From: Pseudomonas sp. ERMR1:02
Lineage (GTDB): Bacteria > Pseudomonadota > Gammaproteobacteria > Pseudomonadales > Pseudomonadaceae
DNA: 64,000 nucleotides
Direction: 5' to 3'
Assembly: GCF_002277815.1 (NCBI RefSeq)
Contig: NZ_NKJI01000003.1
Span: 457,165 to 521,164, forward strand
The translations under genes and the position numbers were made by a program. Positions 1 through 9,555 of this stretch are shown piece by piece; the first letter of the stretch is position 1; each line of letters starts with the position of its first letter. Under the pieces are notes generated by a model, which was given only the letters and a program-made list of their open reading frames with translations, ran no database searches and was not told where the DNA came from.

Positions 1-566
1 AGGCCGAATATCGCCAGCAGCACAATGCTCACGCCCATGCTCCACAAACCCAGTTTGCCGACCAGCCATACGCCCAGCGGAGCACCGACGGCCAGTGCGC
101 CATAGCTGGCGATGCCGTTCCAGGAGATGACCTTGGCGGTGTTCGCCGCACCCACCCGGCCGATGCCCCAGCCAATCGAACCCGATCCCACCAGGCTTTC
201 CGCGCTGCCAAGCACCAGGCGCCCGATCAACAGACTGGTCAGACTCAACATGGGCAAGTTCTGGGTCCACGCCGAAATCAGCATGAAGACACCGCTCAAG
301 CCGCAACCGGCCAAGCCATACATCACTGCCAGCTTGCTGCCCTTGTTGTCGATGATTTTCCCGGCGTAGGGACGGCTGAGCAGGGTGGCGAGGTATTGCA
401 CACTGATCACAAGCCCCGCGATCACCGCGCCGAAACCCAGGTCGCTGTGGACGTAGCCAGGCAGTACCGCCAGAGGAATGCCGATATTCAGGTAGCCGAT
501 AAAGGTAAACAGAACGATGGAAACAACTTGCAGCGTGACCGCCAGGGGGCGCTGGTTTTCAGACAT
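1..566 (-). CDS. MFS transporter, 5' part only (runs off the window start)
   Basis: The N-terminal ~188 residues of a major facilitator superfamily permease are visible. The ATG lies at 566 on the minus strand and the frame is open to the edge of the window. The product has several hydrophobic segments and an MFS loop 2-3 type stretch (around [17 protein letters not shown]), followed by a membrane segment and [14 protein letters not shown]. This resembles the arabinose-efflux/YhhS-like branch of putative exporters. The substrate cannot be told from the sequence. The gene stands apart from the phh and flagellar genes. Confidence 0.8.
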   Translation of the reverse strand, partial: MSENQRPLAVTLQVVSIVLFTFIGYLNIGIPLAVLPGYVHSDLGFGAVIAGLVISVQYLATLLSRPYAGKIIDNKGSKLAVMYGLAGCGLSGVFMLISAWTQNLPMLSLTSLLIGRLVLGSAESLVGSGSIGWGIGRVGAANTAKVISWNGIASYGALAVGAPLGVWLVGKLGLWSMGVSIVLLAIFG

Positions 567-668
567 GGGTAAAGGTCCACGGGAAAGCAGGATTAGATAG
601 GCTGCTTATGATAACGGTGCTAGCGTTCGTGGGTCGTGAAAAAGTAAAACTATTTGCCGGACGGACCG

Positions 669-851
669 TCAGGGCTTGGCAGGCGCCACCAATTGCGTGG
701 TGACCAGGGCGGCGAGCGCATTTTCTTCGCTGCCGAAACGGGCGAGCAAAGCGGCTTGTTTCTCGGGAGAGAGGCGATTCCAGATCTCGATCATTTTCTC
801 GGCGGTGCCGATCAGAACGCTGGCTTGCTCTTCGCTAAAATCGTCGGTCAT
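669..851 (-). CDS. small conserved-type hypothetical protein (60 aa)
   Basis: A 60-residue soluble protein starting MTDDFSEEQASVLIG and ending in an APAKP tail. It is predicted to be largely helical, with the segment EKMIEIWNRLSPEKQAALLARFG. I chose the internal ATG at 851 over an upstream start at 905 because the extra 18 residues look like untranslated sequence. I do not recognise a named family. It has the look of the small helical proteins found in many pseudomonads. Function unknown. Confidence 0.55.
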   Translation of the reverse strand: MTDDFSEEQASVLIGTAEKMIEIWNRLSPEKQAALLARFGSEENALAALVTTQLVAPAKP

Positions 852-925
852 GGAGGAGGGCTCACGGTTCAGGCGGTGTGGAAAGCGCATGTTAGCGCTT
901 TCCACACGGTCTGTACGGCGGTGTT

Positions 926-1057
926 TCAGTCTTCGCTGTCAGCCTGGCGGCTGTCAGATGCTTCTCTCGGCTCGGGCTGTTGGGCGCCGGCTTGTTGCGT
1001 GGTCGTCTGCTCAGGTTCGTGCAGGCTTGGGAAGGGGAGATTAGGAATCTCGTGCAT
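926..1057 (-). CDS. small hypothetical protein (43 aa), Gln/Glu-rich
   Basis: A 43-codon ORF on the minus strand (MHEIPNLPFPSLHEPEQ...) ending in an acidic SED tail. A strong Shine-Dalgarno (GAGGAG) lies a few bases upstream of the ATG, which is the main reason to call it. The composition is polar and disordered (Q, E, P, T, A), with no membrane segment. It lies between the 60-aa gene and a repeat element. Function unknown. Confidence 0.45.
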   Translation of the reverse strand: MHEIPNLPFPSLHEPEQTTTQQAGAQQPEPREASDSRQADSED

Positions 1058-1216
1058 AGTCGCGCTCCTCGCTAAGTCTGTTGATAGATCTGGTAGATCC
1101 GCGCTTTTGAAAAAGCCTGGAGAGGATACAGCACAAGAAATGACAAACAGACTTTATATCCATTTGTTTCGACGGATGGGGTTGTATAGACAGGAGTGTG
1201 TGGGTAACACGACGGT

Positions 1217-1329
1217 GATCGTTCCCACGCTCTGCGTGGGAATGCCTCTACGGACGCTCCGCGTTCGGCTCTTGATTTGGGACGCGCAGCGTCCCGGGCT
1301 GCATTCCCACGCAGAGCGTGGGAACGATC
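1217..1329. repeat. Pseudomonas-type palindromic repeat
   Basis: A large inverted repeat. The outer arms are GATCGTTCCCACGCTCTGCG and its reverse complement at the far end. Inside are shorter GGACGCTCCGCG / GGACGCGCAGCGTCC-type palindromes. This is a dispersed intergenic element of the fluorescens group. It could act as a bidirectional terminator for the genes on either side. Confidence 0.75.
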
Positions 1330-1344
1330 AGAGGTGGAGGGAAG

Positions 1345-2538
1345 TTATTTGCAGACTGTGGCGATGGCCTCAGCCAGCAAATCCAGACGCGTCGCATCAA
1401 TCCCCGCCACGTTCGCCCGGCCTGTGCCAACCATGTAGACGCTGTGATGATCGCGCAATTGCTTGACCTGCTCCGGCGTCAATCCGGTGTAGGAAAACAT
1501 CCCGCGCTGCACGCCAATGTGCGCAAAGCGCTCGCGCAAGCCGTGAGGCTCCAGCGCTTCCACCAGACCGCTACGCAGTTGGGCGATACGCAAGCGCATG
1601 GCTTCCACTTCATCGCTCCAGAGCTGTTTCAACTCCGGATCGCCAAGGATGGTCGCCACCACCGCGGCACCATGATCCGGCGGCGTCGACCACAGGTTGC
1701 GGGCGATGTTGGCCAGTTGGCTGCGAATATCTACCAGTTTGTCTGCGGTTTTCGCGCAGACAATCAGGGCACCGGTGCGGTCGCGGTACAGGCCGAAGTT
1801 CTTCGAGCAGGAGCTGGTGATCAGCACCTCCGGCAGTTCTGCGGCGAACAGACGGGTAGACCAGGCGTCCTGTTCCAGACCATCGCCAAAGCCCTGGTAG
1901 GCGAAGTCGATCAGCGGAAGCAGCTCACGTCGACGCACCACGTCCAGCACCCGACGCCAGTCGTCGTGGGACAGATCGAACCCGGTCGGGTTGTGGCAGC
2001 AAGCGTGCAGCAACACCACATCGCCCTTGGGTACCTCATTGAGCACCGCGAGCATCGCGTCGACGTCGAGACGGTTGTCGCTGCCCACGTACGGGTAGTG
2101 ACTGACCTTGACTCCTGCCGTGGCGAAAATGGTTTCGTGGATCGGCCAGGTCGGATTACTCAGCCAAACGCCACGGCCCGGCAGGCACTGGGCGATGAAG
2201 TCTGCGCTCAAGCGCAGCGCGCCGGTGCCGCCCGGGGTCTGGGTGGCGCCGGCACGTTTATCGCGGATCAGTGGCGATTCGGCGCCAAGCACCAGCTCAT
2301 TGATAGCCTTACCGAACGCCGGTTCGCCGTGACCGCCAATGTAGGTCTTGGTGGTCTGACGATCCACCAATCGCGCCTCGGCCAGTTTTACCGACTGAGG
2401 AATCGGCGTCAGGCCCTGTGCGTCTTTATAGACACCGACGCCAAGGTCGAACTTGCGCGGGTTCGGATCCTGCGCGTAGGCCTCCATCAGGCCGAGGATC
2501 GGATCGCCGGGCACCCGGCCAATGGCGTCGAAGTGCAT
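1345..2538 (-). CDS. phhC: aromatic amino acid aminotransferase
   Basis: A 397-residue fold-type I PLP enzyme of the aspartate/tyrosine aminotransferase family. The PLP-binding lysine is K246 in the motif SSCSKNFGLYRDRTG, and the cofactor-binding NPTG-type motif is seen in HNPTGFDL near residue 183. In Pseudomonas this gene follows phhA and phhB, and it transaminates the tyrosine made by PhhA to 4-hydroxyphenylpyruvate for catabolism. Its ATG overlaps the phhB stop codon (TAATG), which indicates translational coupling. The length is normal for the family. Confidence 0.93.
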   Translation of the reverse strand: MHFDAIGRVPGDPILGLMEAYAQDPNPRKFDLGVGVYKDAQGLTPIPQSVKLAEARLVDRQTTKTYIGGHGEPAFGKAINELVLGAESPLIRDKRAGATQTPGGTGALRLSADFIAQCLPGRGVWLSNPTWPIHETIFATAGVKVSHYPYVGSDNRLDVDAMLAVLNEVPKGDVVLLHACCHNPTGFDLSHDDWRRVLDVVRRRELLPLIDFAYQGFGDGLEQDAWSTRLFAAELPEVLITSSCSKNFGLYRDRTGALIVCAKTADKLVDIRSQLANIARNLWSTPPDHGAAVVATILGDPELKQLWSDEVEAMRLRIAQLRSGLVEALEPHGLRERFAHIGVQRGMFSYTGLTPEQVKQLRDHHSVYMVGTGRANVAGIDATRLDLLAEAIATVCK

Positions 2539-2894
2539 TACTTGCGTCCTTCTGCAGTCTTGGCCACTTCGTCAGTGCGCGCGGCCATGATGAAGTCATT
2601 GCGGTGCAGGCCTTTGATCGAGTGGCTCCACCAGGTCACGGTGACTTTGCCCCACTCGGTCAGCAGGCCCGGGTGGTGACCTTCGGCCTCGGAGATTTCG
2701 CCGACAGCGTTAGTGAACGCCAAGGCGTGCTTGAAGTTTTTGAACAGGAATACTTTTTCCAGCTGCATGATGCTGTCGCGTACTTCGATGTTCCAGTCCG
2801 GGATCTGCTTGATCAGGATCGGCAACTCTTCGTCGCTGACTTGAGGGGCGCCGGCTTGGCAGGCTTCGCAGTGGGCTTGGTTCAATGTGGACAT
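2538..2894 (-). CDS. phhB: pterin-4-alpha-carbinolamine dehydratase
   Basis: A 118-residue protein of the PCD/DCoH family. It recycles the 4a-hydroxytetrahydropterin formed by phenylalanine hydroxylase. The active-site signature is visible as [19 protein letters not shown], with H73 and H74 as the conserved histidines, followed by a W-S-H-S-I-K-G-L segment. The N-terminus carries a short Cys-containing extension (HCEACQAG) that is common in Pseudomonas. I chose the ATG at 2894 because the longer ORF runs back antisense-like through the phhA-phhB gap. It is operonic with phhA (118 bp upstream) and phhC. Confidence 0.95.
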   Translation of the reverse strand: MSTLNQAHCEACQAGAPQVSDEELPILIKQIPDWNIEVRDSIMQLEKVFLFKNFKHALAFTNAVGEISEAEGHHPGLLTEWGKVTVTWWSHSIKGLHRNDFIMAARTDEVAKTAEGRK

Positions 2895-3012
2895 GTTGAA
2901 TTCCTGAAATCGAAAAAATGGAAATCGGTCGTCATGCAACTGGATTAAGAGCGACCACGCTAACGCAAAGCGCGGTTTCCAGACAGACTCACTTGATCGT
3001 AAAAGCAGCGGT

Positions 3013-3804
3013 TCAGGCGGCTTTTGGCTTTGGCGGAAATTTCGGTGCATGCAGACCCATCTGCATCGCTTGCTTGACCATGCCCATGATGTCTTCGTGG
3101 GCCAAGTCGAACAGGCGCTTGAGGTTCGGCAGGACAAAGTACAGTGGCTGCAGGATATCGATGCGGTACGGCGTGCGCATGCATTCCAGCGGATTGAACA
3201 CCTGATGCTCAGGCTCGTCCGACAGGCAGTACACGGTTTCTTTGGGCGAAGACAGGATGCCGCCACCGTAGATGCGCTGGCCTTGCGCAGTATCGAGCAG
3301 GCCGAACTCAATGGTCATCCAGTACAGACGCGCCAGGTACACGCGCTCTTCCTTGGAAGCCTGTAGGCCAAGTTTGCCGTAGGTGTGGGTGAATTCGGCG
3401 AACCAGGAATTGGTCAACAACGGACAGTGGCCGAAGATCTCATGGAAAATGTCCGGCTCTTGCAGGTAATCCAGCTCTTCGCGGGTACGAATAAAGGTCG
3501 CCACTGGAAACTGCTTGCTGGCGAGCAATTCAAAAAAGGTCTGGAAAGGGATCAGCGCGGGAACGCGGGCGACCTGCCAGCCGGTGGTTTCACCGAGGAC
3601 CTTGTTGATCTCGTCCAGTTGCGGAATGCGGTCGTGGGGCAGACCGAGTTTTTCGATACCGTCCAGATATTCCTGGCACGCACGCCCTTCGATCACCTTC
3701 AGTTGACGAGTGATCAGCGTGTTCCACACCGCGTGTTCTTCGGCGGTGTAGTCGATAAAACCATGCGCATCGGGCTCGCGAGCCACGTATTGCGTCTGCT
3801 TCAT
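3013..3804 (-). CDS. phhA: phenylalanine 4-monooxygenase
   Basis: A 263-residue bacterial-type aromatic amino acid hydroxylase without the regulatory domain of the animal enzymes. The mononuclear iron is held by the facial triad H121 and H126 (in FHEIFGHCP) and E166 (in MTIEFGL). It converts phenylalanine to tyrosine with O2 and tetrahydropterin. It is the first gene of phhABC, divergent from phhR, and is expected to be induced by aromatic amino acids through PhhR. The length matches other proteobacterial enzymes. Confidence 0.97.
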   Translation of the reverse strand: MKQTQYVAREPDAHGFIDYTAEEHAVWNTLITRQLKVIEGRACQEYLDGIEKLGLPHDRIPQLDEINKVLGETTGWQVARVPALIPFQTFFELLASKQFPVATFIRTREELDYLQEPDIFHEIFGHCPLLTNSWFAEFTHTYGKLGLQASKEERVYLARLYWMTIEFGLLDTAQGQRIYGGGILSSPKETVYCLSDEPEHQVFNPLECMRTPYRIDILQPLYFVLPNLKRLFDLAHEDIMGMVKQAMQMGLHAPKFPPKPKAA

Positions 3805-3924
3805 GCTGCTCTCCTGCTAGGGGATTCGTTCTTGTTATGTACTGCTATGGACTTAGGAATACCTCAAGGATTGCGCCGTTGCAGCAGGTGATTCCCGCGA
3901 TGCGTGGGAAAAATCGCCGGTTTT

Positions 3925-3942
3925 CGTAAATTTTTCGTTACG
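3925..3942. promoter_or_regulatory. candidate TyrR/PhhR operator
   Basis: The 18-bp sequence CGTAAATTTTTCGTTACG is an imperfect palindrome. It matches the TyrR-type box TGTAAA-N6-TTTACA at 9 of 12 specified positions, with the correct overall length. It lies about 120 bp upstream of the phhA start, a fitting distance for activator control. Confidence 0.45.
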
Positions 3943-4047
3943 GATTGGTGTCTATTGCGCAGTTGTTGAGTTTTCCGGGTTTGAAAAAGATCATAGCTGT
4001 CACATAATCTTGACGACTATCTGAGCGCTTCAGCAAAAAATAATCCC

Positions 4048-4147
4048 TGTAGGAGCGAGCTTGCTCGCGATGGAGTCGAGGGCAACGCGTTTATTCAGGA
4101 AGACCGCGTTTTTGTTAACGTCCATCGCGAGCGAGCTCGCTCCTACA
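4048..4147. repeat. REP palindrome (BIME-like pair)
   Basis: Two REP units face each other: TGTAGGAGCGAGCTTGCTCG on the left and its near reverse complement (GCGAGCGAGCTCGCTCCTACA) on the right, with a ~50-bp spacer. It abuts the phhR start, so the apparent N-terminal extension of phhR through it is spurious. Confidence 0.85.
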
Positions 4148-4165
4148 TTTTTTTCGGGCCTTTAT

Positions 4166-5731
4166 ATGCGTATCAAAGTCCACTGCCAGAACCGCATCGG
4201 CATCCTGCGCGACATTCTCAATCTGTTGGTGGAGTACGGCATCAACGTTGCTCGCGGTGAAGTGGGTGGTGAGCATGGCAACGCCATCTACCTGCACTGC
4301 CCGAACCTGATCAACATTCAGTTCCAGGCGCTGCGTCCGAAATTCGAGGCAATCGCCGGGGTATTCGGCGTCAAGCGTGTAGGACTGATGCCCAGCGAAC
4401 GTCGGCATATGGAGCTCAATGCGTTGCTCGGCGCCCTGGAGTTTCCGGTGCTGTCGATCGACATGGGCGGTTCCATCGTCGCAGCCAACCGTGCGGCGGC
4501 GCAGTTGTTGGGCGTGCGTGTGGATGAAGTGCCGGGTATTCCGCTGTCGCGGTATGCCGAAGATTTCGATTTGCCGGAACTGGTGCGCGCCAACAAATCG
4601 CGGATCAATGGGCTGCGGGTCAAGGTCAAGGGCGACGTCTTCCTGGCCGACATCGCGCCGCTGCAATCGGAGCATGACGACAGCGAAGCCATGGCCGGTG
4701 CGGTGCTGACGCTGCACCGCGCCGACCGGGTGGGGGAGCGCATCTATAACGTGCGCAAGCAGGAGTTGCGTGGCTTTGACAGCATCTTTCAAAGCTCGAA
4801 AGTGATGGCAGCGGTGGTGCGCGAAGCCCGGCGCATGGCACCGCTCGATGCGCCGCTGTTAATAGAAGGTGAAACCGGGACCGGTAAAGAGTTGTTGGCG
4901 CGCGCCTGCCATTTGGCCAGCCCGCGCGGGCAATCGCCGCTGATGGCGCTCAACTGCGCCGGCCTGCCCGAATCCATGGCCGAGACCGAACTGTTTGGCT
5001 ACGGCCCCGGTGCCTTCGAAGGGGCGCGGGCCGAGGGCAAGCTCGGGCTGTTGGAGCTGACTGCGGGCGGTACGCTGTTTCTCGACGGTGTCGGAGAAAT
5101 GAGCCCGCGCTTGCAGGTGAAATTGCTGCGCTTCCTGCAGGACGGCTGCTTCCGGCGTGTCGGCAGCGATGAAGAGGTCTACCTCGATGTGCGGGTGATC
5201 TGCGCGACTCAGGTCGACCTGTCCGAATTGTGCGCGCGCGGCGAGTTTCGCCAGGACCTGTATCACCGTTTGAACGTGCTGTCGCTGCACATCCCGCCGC
5301 TGCGCGAGTGCCTCGACGGGTTGCCGCCGCTGGTGGAGCACTTCCTCGATCAGGCCAGTCGACAGATCGGTTGCCCGCTGCCCAAACTGGCCCCGGCGGC
5401 CATGGATCGACTCAGTCATTACCATTGGCCGGGCAATGTCCGACAATTGGAGAACGTGCTGTTCCAGGCGGTTTCTTTGTGTGACGGCGGGACGGTCAAG
5501 GCTGAGCATATTCGTTTGCCGGACTATGGCGTACGCCAGCCGCTCGGTGATTTTTCGCTGGAGGGTGGGCTGGACGAGATTGTCGGGCGCTTTGAAAAAG
5601 CAGTGCTGGAGCGGTTGTATTCGGAGCATCCGAGTAGTCGGCAACTGGGCAAGCGTCTCGGTGTTTCCCACACCACGATTGCCAACAAGTTGCGTGAATA
5701 CGAAGTTGGCAAAGAAACGGGCGGCGCCTAG
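4166..5731 (+). CDS. phhR: TyrR/PhhR-type transcriptional regulator of aromatic amino acid catabolism
   Basis: A 521-residue regulator. It has an N-terminal ACT domain (MRIKVHCQNRIGILRDIL...), a PAS domain (~78-190), an AAA+ domain with Walker A GETGTGKE and a C-terminal HTH (LGVSHTTIANKLREY). The loop that is GAFTGA in sigma-54 activators reads GAFEGA here. This fits TyrR-family proteins, which work with sigma-70. I chose the ATG at 4166 because the upstream frame runs through a REP. PhhR is expected to activate phhABC in response to phenylalanine or tyrosine. Confidence 0.93.
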   Translation: MRIKVHCQNRIGILRDILNLLVEYGINVARGEVGGEHGNAIYLHCPNLINIQFQALRPKFEAIAGVFGVKRVGLMPSERRHMELNALLGALEFPVLSIDMGGSIVAANRAAAQLLGVRVDEVPGIPLSRYAEDFDLPELVRANKSRINGLRVKVKGDVFLADIAPLQSEHDDSEAMAGAVLTLHRADRVGERIYNVRKQELRGFDSIFQSSKVMAAVVREARRMAPLDAPLLIEGETGTGKELLARACHLASPRGQSPLMALNCAGLPESMAETELFGYGPGAFEGARAEGKLGLLELTAGGTLFLDGVGEMSPRLQVKLLRFLQDGCFRRVGSDEEVYLDVRVICATQVDLSELCARGEFRQDLYHRLNVLSLHIPPLRECLDGLPPLVEHFLDQASRQIGCPLPKLAPAAMDRLSHYHWPGNVRQLENVLFQAVSLCDGGTVKAEHIRLPDYGVRQPLGDFSLEGGLDEIVGRFEKAVLERLYSEHPSSRQLGKRLGVSHTTIANKLREYEVGKETGGA

Positions 5732-5736
5732 GTCCG

Positions 5737-5883
5737 TGTAGCAGCTGCCGAGCCTGCGAGGCTGCGTTCGGCTGCGAAGCAGTCGCGAAATCAGGCGCCG
5801 CGGTGTGTCAGAAGTAGTGTGCGTGCAGGGTTTACGACGGCTTCGCCGCCGAACGCAGCCTCGCAGGCTCGGCAGCTGCTACA
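5737..5883. repeat. long inverted repeat between phhR and flgF
   Basis: The left arm begins TGTAGCAGCTGCCGAGCCTG and the right arm is its reverse complement, ending GGCTCGGCAGCTGCTACA. The arms exceed 35 bp. This is another dispersed Pseudomonas palindrome family. It could end phhR transcription before the flagellar cluster. Confidence 0.85.
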
Positions 5884-6024
5884 AGGACAGTGTTAGCCCC
5901 GAGAAGTCGACCCTTGCCGTAAACGGCAGAACACCGCCGGTTTTTCGTCTCTGACACAATTCCCCAATCCCCTCCGAATCCCTCAAGTCCTTTGTTTGCC
6001 GGGCTTCGCGCCGCAATAAACAAG

Positions 6025-6042
6025 TTGGTCTGCAAATTGCTT
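6025..6042 (+). promoter_or_regulatory. sigma-54 promoter of flgF operon
   Basis: TTGGTCTGCAAATTGCTT has GG (6027-6028) and GC (6039-6040) separated by exactly 10 bp, as in -24/-12 promoters (TGGCACG-N4-TTGCT). It lies ~55 bp upstream of the flgF start. FleQ or FleR dependence is inferred from the family. Confidence 0.7.
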
Positions 6043-6097
6043 ATGGCTCATCAGTACAGCAGTGGGCGGCAAACGTCCGGCAGGCAGAGGAAAGATT

Positions 6098-6838
6098 GTG
6101 GACAAGTACCTTTATGTGGCAATGACCGGCGCCAGCCAGAATGCACTGGCGCAAAAGGCTCATGCCAACAACCTGGCGAACATCTCCACCAACGGTTTCC
6201 AGAAAGACCTGGAGCAGGCGCGTTCGATGCCGGTGTTCGGTGACAGCTTTCCGGCGCGTGCGTTTGCCATGTCCGAACGCCCGGCCACCGACTTCTCTCC
6301 AGGCGCTCTGGTGGAAACCGGCCGCGACCTCGATGTCGCCGTGCAAGGCAGCGGCTGGCTGGCGGTGCAGAACCCTGATGGCGGTGAAAGCTACGTGCGC
6401 ACTGGCAGCCTGGTGGTTGACGCGCTTGGCGTGCTGCGCGCCGGCAACGGCATGCCGGTGATCGGCAATGGCGGTCCGATCGCCGTGCCGCCCGAGCAGC
6501 AGATCGAAGTGGGCGAGGACGGCACCATCAGCATTCGTGCGATGGGCGAAGGTCCTCGCGTCATGGCGGAAGTCGATCGCATCAAACTGGTCAATCCGGA
6601 CATCAAGAACATGACCAAGGGCCTGGACGGATCAATCCAGACCAAGGACGGCAAGCCGGCGCAAGCCGATGCCAACGTCAAGCTGGTGTCCGGGTTCCTT
6701 GAGTCGAGCAACGTCAATGCCGTGGACGAAATGACCTCGGTGCTGGCCTTGTCCAAGCAGTTCGAGCTGCACATCAAAATGATGAACACCGCCAAAGAAG
6801 ACGACCAGGCCATGGCTCGGGTCTTGCAGATCAGCTAA
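6098..6838 (+). CDS. flgF: flagellar proximal rod protein FlgF
   Basis: A 246-residue rod protein with the conserved N-terminal motif (HANNLANISTNGFQKDL) and a C-terminal rod/hook heptad region (VNAVDEMTSVLALSKQFELHIKMM seen in part). It polymerises in the periplasmic rod after export. The start is GTG at 6098, preceded by AGAGGAAAG. A longer frame from 6062 has no such support. It is the first gene of flgFGHIJKL. The flgBCDE genes that usually precede it are not in this window. Confidence 0.95.
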   Translation: MDKYLYVAMTGASQNALAQKAHANNLANISTNGFQKDLEQARSMPVFGDSFPARAFAMSERPATDFSPGALVETGRDLDVAVQGSGWLAVQNPDGGESYVRTGSLVVDALGVLRAGNGMPVIGNGGPIAVPPEQQIEVGEDGTISIRAMGEGPRVMAEVDRIKLVNPDIKNMTKGLDGSIQTKDGKPAQADANVKLVSGFLESSNVNAVDEMTSVLALSKQFELHIKMMNTAKEDDQAMARVLQIS

Positions 6839-6883
6839 TTACCAGAACGTCGCGTCGTAAAACAGGCGCACGAGGAGAATCGA

Positions 6884-7669
6884 ATGCTTCCGGCTCTATG
6901 GGTTGCCAAAACCGGTCTGTCCGCCCAGGACACCAACCTGACCACCATCTCCAACAACCTGGCCAACGTGTCGACTACGGGTTTCAAACGTGACCGCGCC
7001 GAGTTCCAGGACCTGCTCTACCAGATCAAGCGTCAGCCAGGCGCCCAGTCGACCCAGAACAGCGAACTGCCGTCGGGTCTGCAACTGGGTACCGGTGTGC
7101 GCATTGTCGGCACCCAGAAAAACTTTACCGCCGGCAGCCTGCAAACCACCGATCAGCCACTGGACATGGCCGTCGACGGTCGCGGTTTCTTCCAGATCCT
7201 GCAGCCCGATGGCACGACTGCCTACACCCGTGACGGTACGTTCCATCTGGACTCCAACGGCCAGATCGTCAACGCCAGCGGCTTCGCCCTGGAACCGGCC
7301 ATCGTCATTCCTAACGACGCGCAGACCTTCACTGTTGGCAAGGACGGCACCGTGTCCGTCACCGTGCCCGGCAACGCGGCTTCCCAGGTGATCGGCAATC
7401 TGCAAACCGCCGACTTCATCAACCCGGCCGGCCTGCAAGCAGTGGGTAACAACCTGTTCCTGGAAACCGCCGCCAGTGGCGCGCCGCAAGTCGGCACCCC
7501 AGGCCTGGCCGGTTTTGGTACCACGCTGCAGAACACCCTGGAAACCTCCAACGTCAGCACTGTTGAGGAGATGGTCAATATGATCACCACTCAGCGCGCC
7601 TACGAGATGAACTCCAAGGTGATCTCGACCGCCGACCAGATGCTCTCGTTCGTAACGCAGAATCTGTAA
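6884..7669 (+). CDS. flgG: flagellar distal rod protein FlgG
   Basis: A 261-residue distal rod protein. It starts MLPALWVAKTGLSAQDTNLT with the family motif SNNLANVSTTGFKRDRAEF and ends in the usual C-terminal helix (EEMVNMITTQRAYEMNSKV). An AGGAG Shine-Dalgarno precedes the ATG. It forms the drive-shaft section that passes through the P and L rings encoded by the next two genes. Length 260-262 aa is standard. Confidence 0.97.
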   Translation: MLPALWVAKTGLSAQDTNLTTISNNLANVSTTGFKRDRAEFQDLLYQIKRQPGAQSTQNSELPSGLQLGTGVRIVGTQKNFTAGSLQTTDQPLDMAVDGRGFFQILQPDGTTAYTRDGTFHLDSNGQIVNASGFALEPAIVIPNDAQTFTVGKDGTVSVTVPGNAASQVIGNLQTADFINPAGLQAVGNNLFLETAASGAPQVGTPGLAGFGTTLQNTLETSNVSTVEEMVNMITTQRAYEMNSKVISTADQMLSFVTQNL

Positions 7670-7721
7670 TCAAGTCTAAGAGGCGGTCATGAGGCCGCCT
7701 GCAACACTGTGAGGTAGGGTC

Positions 7722-8416
7722 ATGAAACGCTTCGTCTCTGTTCTGGCATTGAGTGGGATCACCGCGCTGGCGGGTTGCGTCGCGCCGACGCCCAAGCCCA
7801 ATGACCCTTACTACGCTCCGGTGTTGCCGCGCACACCGCTGCCAGCTACGGCGAACAATGGCTCGATCTATCAGGCCGGGTTCGAGCAGAACCTCTACAG
7901 CGACCGCAAGGCGTTCCGGGTCGGTGACATCATCACCATCACCCTGAACGAAAGACCCAAGCCAGCAAAAATGCCAACTCGCAAGTGGCGAAAAACAGCA
8001 AGACCGGCATCGGCCTGACCTCGCTGTTTGGCTCTACGCCCAACACCAATAACCCGTTCGGCAGTGGCGACCTGAGCCTGAACGCCAGCTATGAAGGCGA
8101 CCGCGCGACCAAGGGTGACAGCAAGGCCGCGCAGGGCAACACATTGACCGGTTCGGTCACCGTGACCGTTGCCGACGTCTTGCCCAACGGCATCATCGCG
8201 GTACGAGGCGAGAAGTGGATGACGCTCAATACCGGCGATGAGCTGGTACGGATTGCCGGTCTGGTCCGCGCCGATGACATCTCCACCGACAACACCGTGT
8301 CGTCGACCCGTGTCGCTGATGCGCGCATCACCTATTCGGGCACCGGTTCGTTTGCCGATGCGAGTCAGCCAGGCTGGTTCGACCGTTTCTTCCTCAGCCC
8401 GCTGTTCCCTTTCTAG
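7722..8416 (+). CDS. flgH: flagellar L-ring lipoprotein FlgH, frame broken by a 1-nt deletion
   Basis: An outer-membrane L-ring lipoprotein. It has a signal peptide with lipobox LAGC (Cys19), then [11 protein letters not shown] and [13 protein letters not shown]. The frame then shifts near 7950-7960: frame one runs to 8018, and the FlgH body ([15 protein letters not shown]... to SPLFPF) continues one frame back up to 8416. At the break GAAAGACCC should read GAA AGR ACC CAA, so one A or G appears to be missing. Restored length would be 231 aa, normal for FlgH. Likely a sequence error. Confidence 0.88.
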
Positions 8417-8434
8417 GTGGCTTTCCAGGTGAGC

Positions 8435-9544
8435 ATGTTGAATTTCAGAAGCCTAATGATGGCCGCTGTTTTGTTGTCCGCGGCCTTCAACGTTCAAGCC
8501 GAGCGCCTGAAGGACATCGCCAGTATTTCTGGCGTGCGTTCCAACCAATTGATCGGCTACGGCCTGGTGGTCGGGCTTAACGGTACCGGTGACCAGACGA
8601 CCCAGACGCCGTTCACCCTGCAAACCTTCAATAACATGCTCTCGCAGTTCGGCATCAAGGTGCCACCGGGATCGGGCAACGTGCAGTTGAAGAACGTCGC
8701 GGCGGTGTCGATCAGTGCCGATTTGCCGGCGTTCGCCAAGCCGGGGCAGCAGGTCGACATCACCGTATCGTCCATCGGTAACTCCAAGAGCCTGCGCGGC
8801 GGTACGTTGCTGCTGACACCGCTCAAGGGTATCGACGGCAACGTATACGCGGTGGCGCAAGGCAATCTGGTGGTCGGCGGTTTCGATGCCGAAGGTCGCG
8901 ACGGTTCGAAGATCACTGTCAACGTTCCGTCGGCCGGTCGCATCCCTGGCGGTGCTTCGGTCGAGCGGTCAGTGCCTAGCGGTTTCAACCAGGGCAACAG
9001 CCTGACCCTGAACCTCAACCGGTCCGACTTCACCACCGCCAAGCGCGTCGTCGACAAGATCAACGACATGCTCGGCCCGGGCGTGGCTCAGGCCATTGAT
9101 GGCGGCTCGATTCGCGTCACCGCGCCTCTGGACCCGAGCCAGCGTGTCGACTATCTGTCGATCCTCGAAAACCTCGAAATCGATCCGGGCCAGGCGGTGG
9201 CGAAAGTCATCATCAACTCCCGTACCGGCACCATCGTGATCGGGCAGAACGTCAAGGTTTCTCCGGCCGCCGTCACCCACGGCAGCCTGACCGTGACCAT
9301 CACCGAAGACCCGATCGTCAGCCAGCCCGGCGCTCTGTCCAATGGTCAGACGGCGGTCGTGCCGCGCTCGCGGGTCAACGCCCAGCAGGAGGCCAAGCCG
9401 ATGTTCAAGTTCGGCCCTGGGACCACCCTCGACGAAATCGTGCGTGCGGTAAACCAGGTCGGCGCGGCGCCGGGTGACTTGATGGCCATCCTCGAAGCAT
9501 TGAAACAGGCCGGCGCGCTGCAAGCCGACCTGATCGTGATCTGA
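8435..9544 (+). CDS. flgI: flagellar P-ring protein FlgI
   Basis: A 369-residue periplasmic P-ring protein with a Sec signal peptide ([22 protein letters not shown], cleaved before [11 protein letters not shown]) and the family motifs [18 protein letters not shown] and [16 protein letters not shown]. Starts at GTG 8417 or GTG 8429 are also possible. ATG 8435 gives the most usual signal peptide, with AGGTGA just upstream. It builds the peptidoglycan bushing around the FlgG rod and needs the hydrolase FlgJ encoded next. Confidence 0.95.
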   Translation: MLNFRSLMMAAVLLSAAFNVQAERLKDIASISGVRSNQLIGYGLVVGLNGTGDQTTQTPFTLQTFNNMLSQFGIKVPPGSGNVQLKNVAAVSISADLPAFAKPGQQVDITVSSIGNSKSLRGGTLLLTPLKGIDGNVYAVAQGNLVVGGFDAEGRDGSKITVNVPSAGRIPGGASVERSVPSGFNQGNSLTLNLNRSDFTTAKRVVDKINDMLGPGVAQAIDGGSIRVTAPLDPSQRVDYLSILENLEIDPGQAVAKVIINSRTGTIVIGQNVKVSPAAVTHGSLTVTITEDPIVSQPGALSNGQTAVVPRSRVNAQQEAKPMFKFGPGTTLDEIVRAVNQVGAAPGDLMAILEALKQAGALQADLIVI

Positions 9545-9555
9545 GGACGGCGACC

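Larger units (their letters stand above)
3805..4165. promoter_or_regulatory. divergent phhA-phhR control region
   Basis: This 361-bp gap separates the divergent phhA and phhR starts. It holds a candidate PhhR/TyrR box (3925-3942) on the phhA side and a REP palindrome (4048-4147) directly before phhR. No clean sigma-54 -24/-12 motif with 10-bp spacing was found for phhA on the minus strand. Confidence 0.5.

Noticed and set aside
654..1466. 270-aa ORF on the plus strand
   Set aside because: It crosses a palindromic repeat and lies opposite two small genes, one with a strong ribosome-binding site. It has no domain.
3805..4165. Sigma-54 promoter for phhA
   Set aside because: The best GG...GC pair on the minus strand (opposite ~3879-3895) has an 11-bp spacing, and the regulator lacks the GAFTGA loop.
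4061..4165. N-terminal extension of phhR
   Set aside because: The extra 35 codons are translated REP sequence. The ACT domain starts at the ATG at 4166.
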